Position numbers and translations under genes: made by a program
Assembly (NCBI GenBank): GCA_023666125.1
Contig: JAMPCN010000001.1
Coordinates: 201,522 to 233,885, forward strand
Source: Bacillus sp. (in: firmicutes)
GTDB lineage: Bacteria > Bacillota > Clostridia > Lachnospirales > Lachnospiraceae
Direction: 5' to 3'
DNA length: 32,364 nt
In this document: piece after piece, positions 14,541 through 22,900 of the stretch
Numbering within the stretch: position 1 is the first letter of the stretch
Layout of the letters: every line of letters starts with the position of its first letter
The notes under the pieces: model-generated
Seen by the model: only the letters and a program-made list of their open reading frames with translations
The model's database searches: none
Told to the model about the DNA's origin: nothing

Positions 14541-15743
14541 ATGAATATATTAGTCATTAACTGCGGAAGTTCATCTTTGAAATTTCAGTTGATTGATGCA
14601 GTTACGGAGGAATTAATTGCAAAAGGTTTGTGTGAACGTATCGGCATTGAAGGAAGCCAGATTGTTTATCAGCCGACAGGCAAAGAGAAAGTAGAAACGG
14701 TAACGCCGATGGCAGACCATACACAGGCAATCAGACTGGTGTTAAATTCGCTGATTGATGAAAAAAACGGCGTAGTAAAATCATTGTCCGAAATCGGCGC
14801 GGTCGGTCATCGTATCGTACACGGCGGAGAGAAGTTTGCATCCTCTACCCTGATTACGGACGAAGTGGTACAGGCAATTACCGATTGTAACGAACTGGCG
14901 CCGTTACATAATCCTGCGAATCTGATAGGTATTGCGGCTTGTAAGGAATTGATGCCGCAGACCCCTATGGTGGGAGTGTTTGATACGGCGTTCCATCAGA
15001 CAATGCCCAAAGAGGCTTATCTGTATGGTATTCCTTATGAATATTATGAGAAGTACAAGGTAAGAAGATACGGTTTCCATGGCACAAGCCACTCTTATGT
15101 GTCCAAACGGGCAGCAGAGGTACTCGGACAAAAGTATGAGGACTTAAAGCTTATCGTATGCCATCTTGGAAACGGTGCAAGCGTATCAGCGGTTAAGAAC
15201 GGAAAATGCGTGGATACCTCCATGGGACTTACGCCGTTAGAGGGTCTTATTATGGGAACGCGTTCCGGCGATATCGACCCTGCGATTATTGAGTTTATCG
15301 CACATAAAGAGGGAAAATCCATTGATGATGTGATGACGATTCTCAATAAAAAATCCGGCGTGCTTGGATTATCCGGAAATCTTTCCTCTGATTTTAGAGA
15401 TTTACAGAAAGCATATGAGGACGGCGACGAAGCGGGTATCCGTACAATGGAGGCATTTGCATATCGTGTGGCAAAATACATCGGCGCTTATACGGCAGCA
15501 ATGAACGGCGTAGACGCTATCTGCTTTACGGCAGGACTTGGAGAAAACAGTGCGTTCATGAGAAATATGATATGCAGCCGCCTTGGATATCTCGGCATTA
15601 CGTTAGACCAGGAGCAGAATGCGAAACGCGGCGAGGATTTAGTCATTACAACCCCGCAGTCTCAAACAAAAGTGCTCGTGATTCCGACCAATGAGGAACT
15701 TGCGATTGCAAGAGAGACTTATGCGATTGTGAAAAATAAGTAA
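14541..15743 (+). CDS. ackA: Acetate kinase
   Basis: The enzyme transfers the phosphate of acetyl phosphate to ADP, making ATP and acetate. The protein is 400 aa, the usual length. Family signatures are present: NILVINCGSSSLKFQL at the N-terminus (ASKHA phosphate-binding block), VGVFDTAFHQTMP, RRYGFHGTSHSYV, HLGNGASVSAVKNGK and FTAGLGENS. An AAAGGAG site lies a little far (about 13 nt) upstream of the ATG. The gene ends at a strong terminator, so pta-ackA forms the end of its transcription unit. Confidence 0.98.
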   Translation: MNILVINCGSSSLKFQLIDAVTEELIAKGLCERIGIEGSQIVYQPTGKEKVETVTPMADHTQAIRLVLNSLIDEKNGVVKSLSEIGAVGHRIVHGGEKFASSTLITDEVVQAITDCNELAPLHNPANLIGIAACKELMPQTPMVGVFDTAFHQTMPKEAYLYGIPYEYYEKYKVRRYGFHGTSHSYVSKRAAEVLGQKYEDLKLIVCHLGNGASVSAVKNGKCVDTSMGLTPLEGLIMGTRSGDIDPAIIEFIAHKEGKSIDDVMTILNKKSGVLGLSGNLSSDFRDLQKAYEDGDEAGIRTMEAFAYRVAKYIGAYTAAMNGVDAICFTAGLGENSAFMRNMICSRLGYLGITLDQEQNAKRGEDLVITTPQSQTKVLVIPTNEELAIARETYAIVKNK

Positions 15744-15774
15744 TCAAACGGCATAGAGTACATGCTGTGCAGAG

Positions 15775-15810
15775 AAAGAGATTCAGGGGATAGCCTGAAT
15801 CTCTTTTTTT
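15775..15810 (+). terminator. Strong rho-independent terminator after ackA
   Basis: AAAGAGATTCAGG (15775-15787) pairs perfectly with CCTGAATCTCTTT (15794-15806), with loop GGATAG and a run of seven T ending at 15810. The A-rich 5' arm also makes it partly usable from the other strand. Confidence 0.95.
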
Positions 15811-15842
15811 ATGTAATAGAAAATTCTTCATAAGATGAGATG

Positions 15843-15888
15843 GTTTTAAACAGAAAAAATGTTTAAAACTATATAAAAGTGTGATAAT
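15843..15888 (+). promoter_or_regulatory. Extended -10 promoter with upstream palindrome before the ATPase gene
   Basis: TGTGATAAT (15880-15888) is an extended -10 with a poor -35, about 45 bp upstream of the ATPase start. Just upstream, GTTTTAAAC (15843-15851) and GTTTAAAAC (15861-15869) form a perfect 9-bp inverted repeat with a 9-nt spacer that covers the expected -35 position. It could be an operator for a repressor of the two-gene island. Confidence 0.55.
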
Positions 15889-15932
15889 ATATATTAAAAG
15901 CCTAAGTAATGAGGAATGTTAGGAGAAAAATC

Positions 15933-17051
15933 ATGAAAATATTAAAAGTAAAGGCAAAAGGTTTTAAAAATTGCGCAGATGATTTTATGATTGATTTTCT
16001 TGCAAAATCAAAAAAGACAAGTGAAGATAAAGAATATGAACTGCTGGAAGTGGATGAAGATTTGTATGTATACAGCACTGTGGGAATAGTCGGGAAAAAC
16101 GCTTCCGGTAAAACTTCGACGCTGGTATTGCTGGACTGGTGTTATGATATATTAAGTACATTTAGATTGGGCGGGAAAAATAGTAATTATCAGGGAATAG
16201 AATTGACTATATATTTTTATGAAGAGGGCTATATTTATCAATATTTGGTTGAATTGGATAATGCAGATACATTAGAGGACAAAGCAGTTTTTAAAAATCA
16301 ACGCTTATTTAGAAAAAAATATTATAAATCAAAATTAAAACAGATAATGACAGAAGATTGGAAAGAAGAATATCCGGTAGGCGGAGAACTTCCGGAAGAT
16401 CTTTCCATTGTTTTTTTCGTACTGAAAAAATCGGCTATCAGAGAAATATATTATGATGTATCCAGAGAAGATGAAAAAGGATATTTTTTTACATTCTTGT
16501 TTATGGAAAAGGTAATGCTGGATAATAAATTTTTAACCCGGATACTTAGAATATTTGATGATAATATTGTCAGCTTGAAACAGGTGGATGATAATAATTA
16601 TCTTTTGAATTATCAGGGAAGAGAGAAAGTATATTCGGACAGGGAACTGTTTGCGTTTTTATCGAGTGGAACAACAAAAGGTATTAATTTATATATTCTT
16701 GCGGTTGCATCCTTAAGAATGGGGTTTGATTTGATTGTAGATGAGATAGAAAACCATTTTCATAAGACGCTGGTTGAAAACCTGATTATGTTATATAAAG
16801 ATAAGCAGGTAAACAAAAAGAATGCGACACTGTATTTTTCAACACATTATTGCGAATTGTTAGATTTATTTAATCGCAGTGATAATATTTGGATAACACA
16901 TGCTGAAGGAAAAGTCACAATTAGCAATATGTATGAAGAATATGGTATCAGGGCGGAGCTTTTAAAAAGTAAAAAATTTTATCAAAATGCGTTTGATACA
17001 GCAGTTAATTATGAAATGCTGATGGAGCTGAAGAAGGAATTGATGCAATGA
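15933..17051 (+). CDS. ABC-type AAA ATPase (AAA_15/AAA_21, AbiLi/RloA-like)
   Basis: This is a predicted ATP-driven sensor or effector subunit of the SMC/ABC-like AAA class often found in phage-defence pairs. Visible motifs, numbered from ATG 15933, are Walker A GKNASGKT (54-61), an ABC-signature-like LSSGTTKG (243-250), Walker B DLIVDEIEN (266-274) and an H-switch STHYCEL (His305). Between Walker A and the signature is a variable insert of about 180 residues. The frame extends to 15909, but AGGAG at 15921-15925 supports 15933. It overlaps the next gene by 4 bp (ATGA). The sequence is far more AT-rich than its neighbours: 16 of 60 bases are G or C at 16261-16320, versus 33 of 60 at 18001-18060. 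This suggests horizontal acquisition. Defence function is inference from organisation. Confidence 0.8.
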   Translation: MKILKVKAKGFKNCADDFMIDFLAKSKKTSEDKEYELLEVDEDLYVYSTVGIVGKNASGKTSTLVLLDWCYDILSTFRLGGKNSNYQGIELTIYFYEEGYIYQYLVELDNADTLEDKAVFKNQRLFRKKYYKSKLKQIMTEDWKEEYPVGGELPEDLSIVFFVLKKSAIREIYYDVSREDEKGYFFTFLFMEKVMLDNKFLTRILRIFDDNIVSLKQVDDNNYLLNYQGREKVYSDRELFAFLSSGTTKGINLYILAVASLRMGFDLIVDEIENHFHKTLVENLIMLYKDKQVNKKNATLYFSTHYCELLDLFNRSDNIWITHAEGKVTISNMYEEYGIRAELLKSKKFYQNAFDTAVNYEMLMELKKELMQ

Positions 17052-17572
17052 GATATTTGATTATGTGTGAGGGAGCAAATGAAAAGAAAATTATTGATAT
17101 GCTGTTGGAAAATAAAAAATTAATCGTGAGCGAAGATGATTTACTGGGACGAATTACCTATCATGCACGGCAGATTAAAAAATCGCCAATGGTTATGGGG
17201 CAGTTGCGAATTTATAACGGGGATGTGGAAATATGGAGAATCGGCGATAAGCAGAATATTCCTTTGGAATTTAAATCGCAGATAAAGAAAGTAACAAAAT
17301 TCTGTACATTGCCGGAGCTGGAAATTTTATTGATATTATCGGAGAAAAAATTCAGAGAGTATGAAAAGGGAAAATCTCAAAAACATCCCAAAGATTTTGC
17401 CAGAGAAAATATCGTTTATAATAAATGCAAATATAAAGGCGATACAAAATTTTATGAAGCGTATTATGGCAGTGATATTGATAAGTTGATAAGAGCAATT
17501 CGAGAATATAAACAGCGTAACCATGCGCATAAAAATGATGAACATTATTTACTTGAAATATTAAAGGAGTAA
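17048..17572 (+). CDS. Partner protein of the AAA ATPase, TOPRIM/RloB-like start, function unknown
   Basis: The protein is 174 aa and basic. It opens with a strand followed by CEGANEKKII (residues 7-16), which resembles the first TOPRIM motif (Glu8-Gly, then Glu12) of RloB, AbiLii and related nucleases. A clear DxD motif is not visible; the only candidates are YNGDVEIWRIGD (Asp51 region). Later features include TLPELEILLILSEKKFREYEKG and a C-terminal basic segment with YKQRNHAHKNDEHYLLEIL. Its ATG overlaps the ATPase stop by 4 bp, so the two are translationally coupled and likely work as one system. A nuclease role is only suggested. A shared low G+C content with the ATPase gene supports joint acquisition. 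Confidence 0.6.
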   Translation: MRYLIMCEGANEKKIIDMLLENKKLIVSEDDLLGRITYHARQIKKSPMVMGQLRIYNGDVEIWRIGDKQNIPLEFKSQIKKVTKFCTLPELEILLILSEKKFREYEKGKSQKHPKDFARENIVYNKCKYKGDTKFYEAYYGSDIDKLIRAIREYKQRNHAHKNDEHYLLEILKE

Positions 17573-17603
17573 ATTTACGTAGTCAGAAAGGCGGACAAAT
17601 AAC

Positions 17604-18488
17604 ATGAAACTCGGAGCATTAGAAGCGGGCGGCACAAAAATGGTATGTGCCATTGGTAATGAAAACGGGGAAATACTGGAACAGGTTTCGATTCCGACTG
17701 TGACGCCGGAAGTAACGATACCAGAACTGCTGTCCTTTTTTCAGGAGAAAAATATAGAGGCGCTTGGTATCGGCTGTTTTGGACCGATAGATTTGAACAG
17801 AAGTTCCGATACCTATGGTTATATTACAACGACGCCCAAGACGGCATGGCAGAATTATAATATCGTGGGAGCTTTTCAAAAAGAACTTGGCGTGCCGGTA
17901 GGGTTTGACACGGATGTGAATGGCTCGCTGTTGGGCGAATCCACATGGGGCATTGGAAAAGGGCTTCATAGCTGTATTTATATTACCGTCGGGACCGGTA
18001 TTGGCATTGGAGTCATGGCGGACGGAAAACTTGTGCATGGTATGCTGCATCCGGAAGGCGGGCATATTTTACTGCACAGGCTGCCGGAGGATAACTACCG
18101 GGGATTTTGCCCTTTTCATGAAAACTGCTTCGAGGGGTTAGCAGCGGGACCGGCGATAGAGGGAAGATGGGGCAAAAAGGCGGCGGCGCTGGCGGACGAA
18201 AAGCAGGTCTGGGAAATGGAAGCGGAATATATCGCGCAGGCATTGGTTAATTATACCTGTATTTTATCCCCGCAGCGCATCATTCTGGGAGGCGGCGTTA
18301 TGCACCAGCAGCAGTTGTTTCCACTGATTCGTGACAGATTTGCACAGTTATTGAATGGTTATTTGCAAACAGAGGAGCTGGAGGATTTGGATTCATTCAT
18401 TGTGCCGCAGAGTCTGGATGATAAGCAGGGCATTATGGGTGCGTTAAGGCTTGGTATGGTGGAACTGGAAAGATACTTGAAGGCATAA
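17604..18488 (+). CDS. ROK-family sugar kinase, fructokinase-like
   Basis: The enzyme phosphorylates a hexose, most likely fructose, with ATP in the cytoplasm. ROK features are the phosphate-binding EAGGTKMVCAIG at the start, DTDVNGSLLGE containing the catalytic Asp, and the zinc site: HPEGGHILLHR followed by CPFHENC (His, Cys, His, Cys ligands). The C-terminal LGGGVM segment is also present. Length (294 aa) fits bacterial ROK fructokinases (ScrK/GmuE type). The start has an AAAGG site about 13 nt upstream. It lies 31 bp after the AT-rich pair without a terminator between, yet its base composition returns to that of the host. The sugar is not certain; mannose or allose are alternatives. Confidence 0.88.
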   Translation: MKLGALEAGGTKMVCAIGNENGEILEQVSIPTVTPEVTIPELLSFFQEKNIEALGIGCFGPIDLNRSSDTYGYITTTPKTAWQNYNIVGAFQKELGVPVGFDTDVNGSLLGESTWGIGKGLHSCIYITVGTGIGIGVMADGKLVHGMLHPEGGHILLHRLPEDNYRGFCPFHENCFEGLAAGPAIEGRWGKKAAALADEKQVWEMEAEYIAQALVNYTCILSPQRIILGGGVMHQQQLFPLIRDRFAQLLNGYLQTEELEDLDSFIVPQSLDDKQGIMGALRLGMVELERYLKA

Positions 18489-18495
18489 AATAAGG

Positions 18496-18536
18496 AATGC
18501 CTGCATAAATTTTAAAAAGGAATTTATGCAGGCATT
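18496..18536 (+). terminator. Long perfect hairpin after the ROK gene, terminator or attenuator
   Basis: AATGCCTGCATAAATT (18496-18511) and AATTTATGCAGGCATT (18521-18536) form a perfect 16-bp stem with a 9-nt loop. Only a short T stretch follows, so termination may be partial. The loop contains AAAAAGG, which is the only good ribosome binding site before spmB; the stem therefore covers the translation start region. Confidence 0.65.
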
Positions 18537-18543
18537 TCTATGA
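18526..18543 (+). CDS. Possible five-codon leader ORF (MQAFL) coupled to spmB
   Basis: ATG at 18526 follows AAAAAGGA with good spacing and reads MQAFL before TGA at 18541-18543. That TGA overlaps the spmB ATG (18540-18542) in an ATGA arrangement, typical of translational coupling. spmB itself has no other clear ribosome binding site. The ORF could also be a chance product of the hairpin sequence. Confidence 0.3.
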   Translation: MQAFL

Positions 18544-19070
18544 CACAGGTTTTTGCTCACTTTTCTAATATTATTATTCCCGTTATTATTTTTTACATAG
18601 TTGCTTATGGCATTACGGCGAAAACGAAAGTTTATGAAGATTTTATCAAAGGCGCAAAAGACGGCTTTCATACCGTGATACAGATTATGCCGACGCTAAT
18701 CGGCTTGATGGTGGCGGTGGGGGTTCTTCGTGCGTCGGGTTTTTTGGATTTCCTGGGCGGATTATTTTCCGGGATAACGGAGAGGTTTGGATTTTCTTCG
18801 GAACTGATACCGCTTATTTTGGTGAAAATGTTTTCTTCCTCCGCGGCAACGGGGCTGGTTCTGGATATTTTTAAAAATCACGGGCCGGATTCTTTAATAG
18901 GCATGACGACGTCTATTTTGATGAGCTGTACGGAGACTGTTTTTTACACAATGTCTGTTTATTATATGGCGGCAAAGGTAACGAGAACAAGGTATACGCT
19001 TACTGGGGCGGTTCTGGCGACTGTTGCCGGGGTGGCGGCGAGTATTGTTTTGGCGGGGATGATGAAGTAA
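18540..19070 (+). CDS. spmB: Spore maturation protein B, nucleoside-recognition/gate domain membrane protein
   Basis: SpmB is a membrane protein needed for proper dehydration of the spore core in Bacillus. The 176-aa length matches SpmB. Typical segments are FIKGAKDGFHTVIQIMPTLIG, LMVAVGVLRASGFLDFL and the C-terminal TSILMSCTETVFYTMSVYY, with about four to five hydrophobic helices. SpmA, which normally sits directly upstream, is absent here; a ROK kinase occupies that place. No conventional ribosome binding site precedes ATG 18540; translation may depend on a five-codon leader ORF overlapping it. Its presence implies a spore-forming or spore-gene-retaining host. Confidence 0.9.
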   Translation: MTQVFAHFSNIIIPVIIFYIVAYGITAKTKVYEDFIKGAKDGFHTVIQIMPTLIGLMVAVGVLRASGFLDFLGGLFSGITERFGFSSELIPLILVKMFSSSAATGLVLDIFKNHGPDSLIGMTTSILMSCTETVFYTMSVYYMAAKVTRTRYTLTGAVLATVAGVAASIVLAGMMK

Positions 19071-19112
19071 TTAAACTTAATGAATATATTAAGAAATGAT
19101 TTTAATCTCAAA

Positions 19113-19134
19113 CTAAATATGATACACTATTTAG
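19113..19134 (+). promoter_or_regulatory. Palindrome over a putative -10, candidate operator of the ABC-MarR operon
   Basis: CTAAATA (19113-19119) and TATTTAG (19128-19134) form a 22-bp inverted repeat with an 8-nt centre. TATGAT (19118-19123) inside it is a good -10 sequence, although the -35 is poor. A MarR-family gene is the last gene of the downstream operon, and MarR proteins bind palindromes of about this size at their own promoters, so autoregulation is plausible. Confidence 0.5.
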
Positions 19135-19183
19135 GTAACGGCTCAATTTGAAAAAGGACAGTACGATAGAGGAGACACAGCAG

Positions 19184-19888
19184 ATGGGTTCTTTTGTGGA
19201 ATTTAAAAATGTCAGCAAAACGTATCATGTGGGTGAAGTGGATATTGATGCGTTAAAAGACGTTAATTTTACCATCGAAAAGGGAGAATTCTGTGTTATA
19301 GTCGGGGCATCCGGCGCAGGGAAAACGACGATTTTAAATATTCTGGGCGGTATGGACAAACTTTCCTCCGGCCTTGTTCTGTTGGACGGAGAAGAGATTT
19401 CCGCATACAATAGTAAGAAGCTGACAACATACAGGCGATATGATATTGGATTTGTATTTCAGTTTTATAATTTAGTGCAGAATCTGACTGCGCTGGAAAA
19501 TGTAGAACTGGCGGCGCAGATTTGCAAAGAGCCGCTGGATGCAAAGTCTGTTTTAGAACAGGTTGGATTAAAGGACAGGGCGGAAAATTTCCCGGCGCAA
19601 TTATCCGGAGGAGAGCAGCAGCGTGTAGCCATTGCGAGGGCGCTTGCCAAAAATCCGAAGCTTTTGCTTTGCGACGAGCCGACGGGAGCATTGGATTATA
19701 ATACGGGCAAGGCTGTTTTGAAGCTGTTGCAGGATACCTGCAGAAAAGAGGGAATGACGGTTGTCGTCATTACGCATAATCAGGCATTAACGGCGATGGC
19801 TGACAGGATTATTACGGTCAAGAGCGGAACCGTGCAGAAGATGGAATTAAACGAACATATTATTCCGGTAGAAGATATTGAGTGGTAG
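19184..19888 (+). CDS. ABC transporter ATPase, LolD/MacB type
   Basis: This is the ATP-hydrolysing subunit for the large FtsX/MacB-type permease encoded next. Motifs from ATG 19184: Walker A GASGAGKT (41-48), signature [14 protein letters not shown] (from 140), Walker [13 protein letters not shown] (from 160) and the H-loop ITHN. The NFTIEKGEF region and [11 protein letters not shown]-loop match the antimicrobial-peptide/lipoprotein exporter class. An in-frame TTG at 19148 exists, but GAGGAG (about 19169-19174) at 9-nt spacing favours ATG 19184, giving 234 aa, a normal length. The permease starts 30 bp downstream. Confidence 0.93.
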   Translation: MGSFVEFKNVSKTYHVGEVDIDALKDVNFTIEKGEFCVIVGASGAGKTTILNILGGMDKLSSGLVLLDGEEISAYNSKKLTTYRRYDIGFVFQFYNLVQNLTALENVELAAQICKEPLDAKSVLEQVGLKDRAENFPAQLSGGEQQRVAIARALAKNPKLLLCDEPTGALDYNTGKAVLKLLQDTCRKEGMTVVVITHNQALTAMADRIITVKSGTVQKMELNEHIIPVEDIEW

Positions 19889-19918
19889 CATACGAACTAT
19901 GGGCAAATGGTGGTATGA

Positions 19919-22900
19919 ATGAGCGGTGGAATGATAAAAACAACAATCAGGGAAATAAAAGGCAGTTTTGGGCGGTATCTGGCGATTTTTGCGATTGTCA
20001 TGCTGGGCGTTGCATTGTTTATCGGATTGAAAGCGACGACACCGGCAATGATAGCGACGGAACAAGATTATTTGCGGGAACAGCATTTTTATGATTTCAG
20101 GTTGTTGTCTACGATTGGATTTGAACCGGAGGATGTAGAGCGGCTGGCGCAGTTTCCGGAGATTGAGGATGTGGAGGGAACGATTACCGTGGATGCCATA
20201 TGTGCGATAGGAGACGGTAATGAATCTGTCTACAAGTTACAGGTGGTGCCGGAGCGTATTAACCAGGTTGTGCTGTCTGCGGGCAGGATGCCGGAACGTA
20301 GTGACGAGTGTGTTTTGGATGACGCTATGTATGATGAAAGTCTGCTGGGCGCAAAGATAACGGTGACGGAAAATAACGGCGAAGATACGCTGGATATGCT
20401 GCATCATACAATCTATACGGTAGTCGGGTTTGTGCGTTCCCCCTGTTATATTAATTTTGAACGGGGAAATTCCTCTGTCGGAGACGGAAAAATAGCAGGC
20501 TTTTTTTGTGTACCGAAAGAGGCTTTCGACTGTGATTATCTGACAGAAATTTATCTGACGACGAAAAGTAAGTATGATGTTTACACGGATGAATATAACG
20601 ATTACATAGATTCTTTGCAGGACGGGCTGGAAGATAAGACAGAGGAACTTGCGCTGGCAAGGTATACGAGGCTGGTTGAGGACGCGCAGGTAGAGATAGA
20701 CGACGCGCGCATAGAGCTTGCCGATAAGACGAAAGAAGCACAGGAGGAACTGGCCGACGCTTGGCAGGAGATTCTGGATGGTGAAAAAGAGATTCTGGAC
20801 GGCGAACAGGATATCGCCGACGGTGAAAAAGAAATCCGTGACGGCGAACGGGAGATTGCGGACGCTGAACAGGAAATCCGCGACGGAGAGAAAGAAATCG
20901 CCGACGGCGAGCGGGAGATTCAGGAAAAGGAAGTGGAAATCGCCGACGCCGAGGAAGAACTTTCCTATCATGAGTGGGAGATTTTCGATAATGAGATACG
21001 CTTAATCAGCGCGAGGGATGAATTGGAAGCGGCCAAAGGAGAATTGAGCGAACAGGAGAACGCTCTGGCGGCAAAAGAGGCAGAATTACTTTCGGCAGAA
21101 TCAGACCTGGAAGAAATGAAAGCGGACCTGGAGGCTCAGAGGGAAGAAGCGATAGCCGGGAAAAAATACATAGAGGATACCTTGGCGGCCGTACCTCCGG
21201 GTGTGAGTGCGGAATTGGACGCAATGAGACCGCAGCTTGAAGAACAGCTTGCCGCGATAGACGCAGGCCTGGCACAGATACAGGACGGACTCAATCAGAT
21301 AAACAGCGGACAGGCGCAGATGCAGGAGGGAAAGGAACAGATTCAGGCGGGCAAGGAACAACTGCGGGCAGCTCGTGATGAGATTACATATAATGACGAG
21401 GTATTAAAGAAAGCAGAAGAAGAACTGCAATCCGCCAAAGATGAAGTAACCAAGGCAAGGCAGGAATTGGAAGACGGGAAAGAGGAACTTGCCAAGGCAA
21501 AGCAGGAACTGGAAGATGGCAAGGCGGAACTTGCCGATGGCAGAAAAGAACTGGCGAAAGCAAGGACGGAACTGGCCGACGCCAAAATAGAGTTAGAAGA
21601 TGGAAAAGCAGAATTAGAGGACGGCAGGATAGAGCTTGCCGATGGCAAAAAAGAGTATGAGGACGCCAAGGCGGAGTTTGAAGAAGAGGTGGCGGACGCG
21701 CAGCAAAAAATTGAGGATGCACAGAAAGAGTTGAATGATATTGAAGAGCCGGATGAATATGTATTAACCAGAAATGCCAATGTCGGTTATGCCTGTTATG
21801 AGAGCGATTCTAATATTGTAGCGGGCATTGCAAATGTTTTTCCCGTGTTTTTCTTTCTGGTAGCGGCGCTTATCTGTATGACAACAATGAACAGAATGGT
21901 GGAGGAGCAGAGAACGCAGATTGGCGTATTAAAAGCGCTTGGTTACGGAAATGCCGCCATTATGGGTAAATTTTTGTTTTATGCAGGTTCGGCGGCGGCC
22001 ACCGGTGCGGCAGCGGGTTGTGCGGTTGGCACATGGCTGTTTCCGAAAGTCATCTGGACGGGCTACCGCATTATGTATAGCATGGGAGATATTCAATATT
22101 ATTTTGATATTTGGACAGCGATTCTTTCCATGGCGGCGGCGCTTTTATGTTCCGTGGGTGCGGCATATTTTTCCTGCCGTTATGAACTCTACAGCGAACC
22201 GGCGAATCTGATACGTCCTAAGGCGCCGAAAAGCGGGAAAAGGATTTTTTTGGAGAAGATTCCTTTTATCTGGAGCAGGATGAAGTTTTTACATAAGGTT
22301 TCCGCGAGAAATCTTATCAGATATAAGAAAAGATTTTTCATGATGATACTCGGTATCAGCGGCTGTACGGCGTTACTGGTAACGGGATTTGGCATAAAGG
22401 ATTCCGTGACCGATGTAGCGGATATGCAGTATGATGAAATTCAGATGTACGATATCGGTATTTCTTTTTCAGAGGGATTAAAAGAGGCGCAGTTTGATGC
22501 GCTGACGGAGCAGACAGAAGATATGCTGTCACAGATAGCCTTTCTGTATGAAGAAAGCGTAGACATGGATTTTGGCGGTAAAACAAAATCGGTCTATCTG
22601 GAGATTCCTGAAAATGTAGAGGAAATCGCTGCTTTTTTGAGTCTGCATACAAAAGATGGGGAAGAGATTCCCTATCCGGGTAAAGGAGAAGCGGTGCTGA
22701 CGGAGAAAATTGCGGAAAACATGGGCATTAAGGCGGGCGATAAGGTTACGCTGCGAGACAGTGATATGAATCAGATGACGGTGACGGTATCCGCTCTTTG
22801 TGAAAATTTTGTATCCAATTATATCTATATTCATCAGGACACTTACGAAGAGCAGCTTGGCATAGAGCCGGAATATAAAAACGCCTACGCGATGCTGCAG

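Noticed and set aside
20237-20971. Open frame of 244 codons on the minus strand
   Set aside because: It lies antisense to the heptad-repeat coil of the permease; the low-complexity Phe/Leu/Val product mirrors the repetitive coding strand and has no ribosome binding site context.
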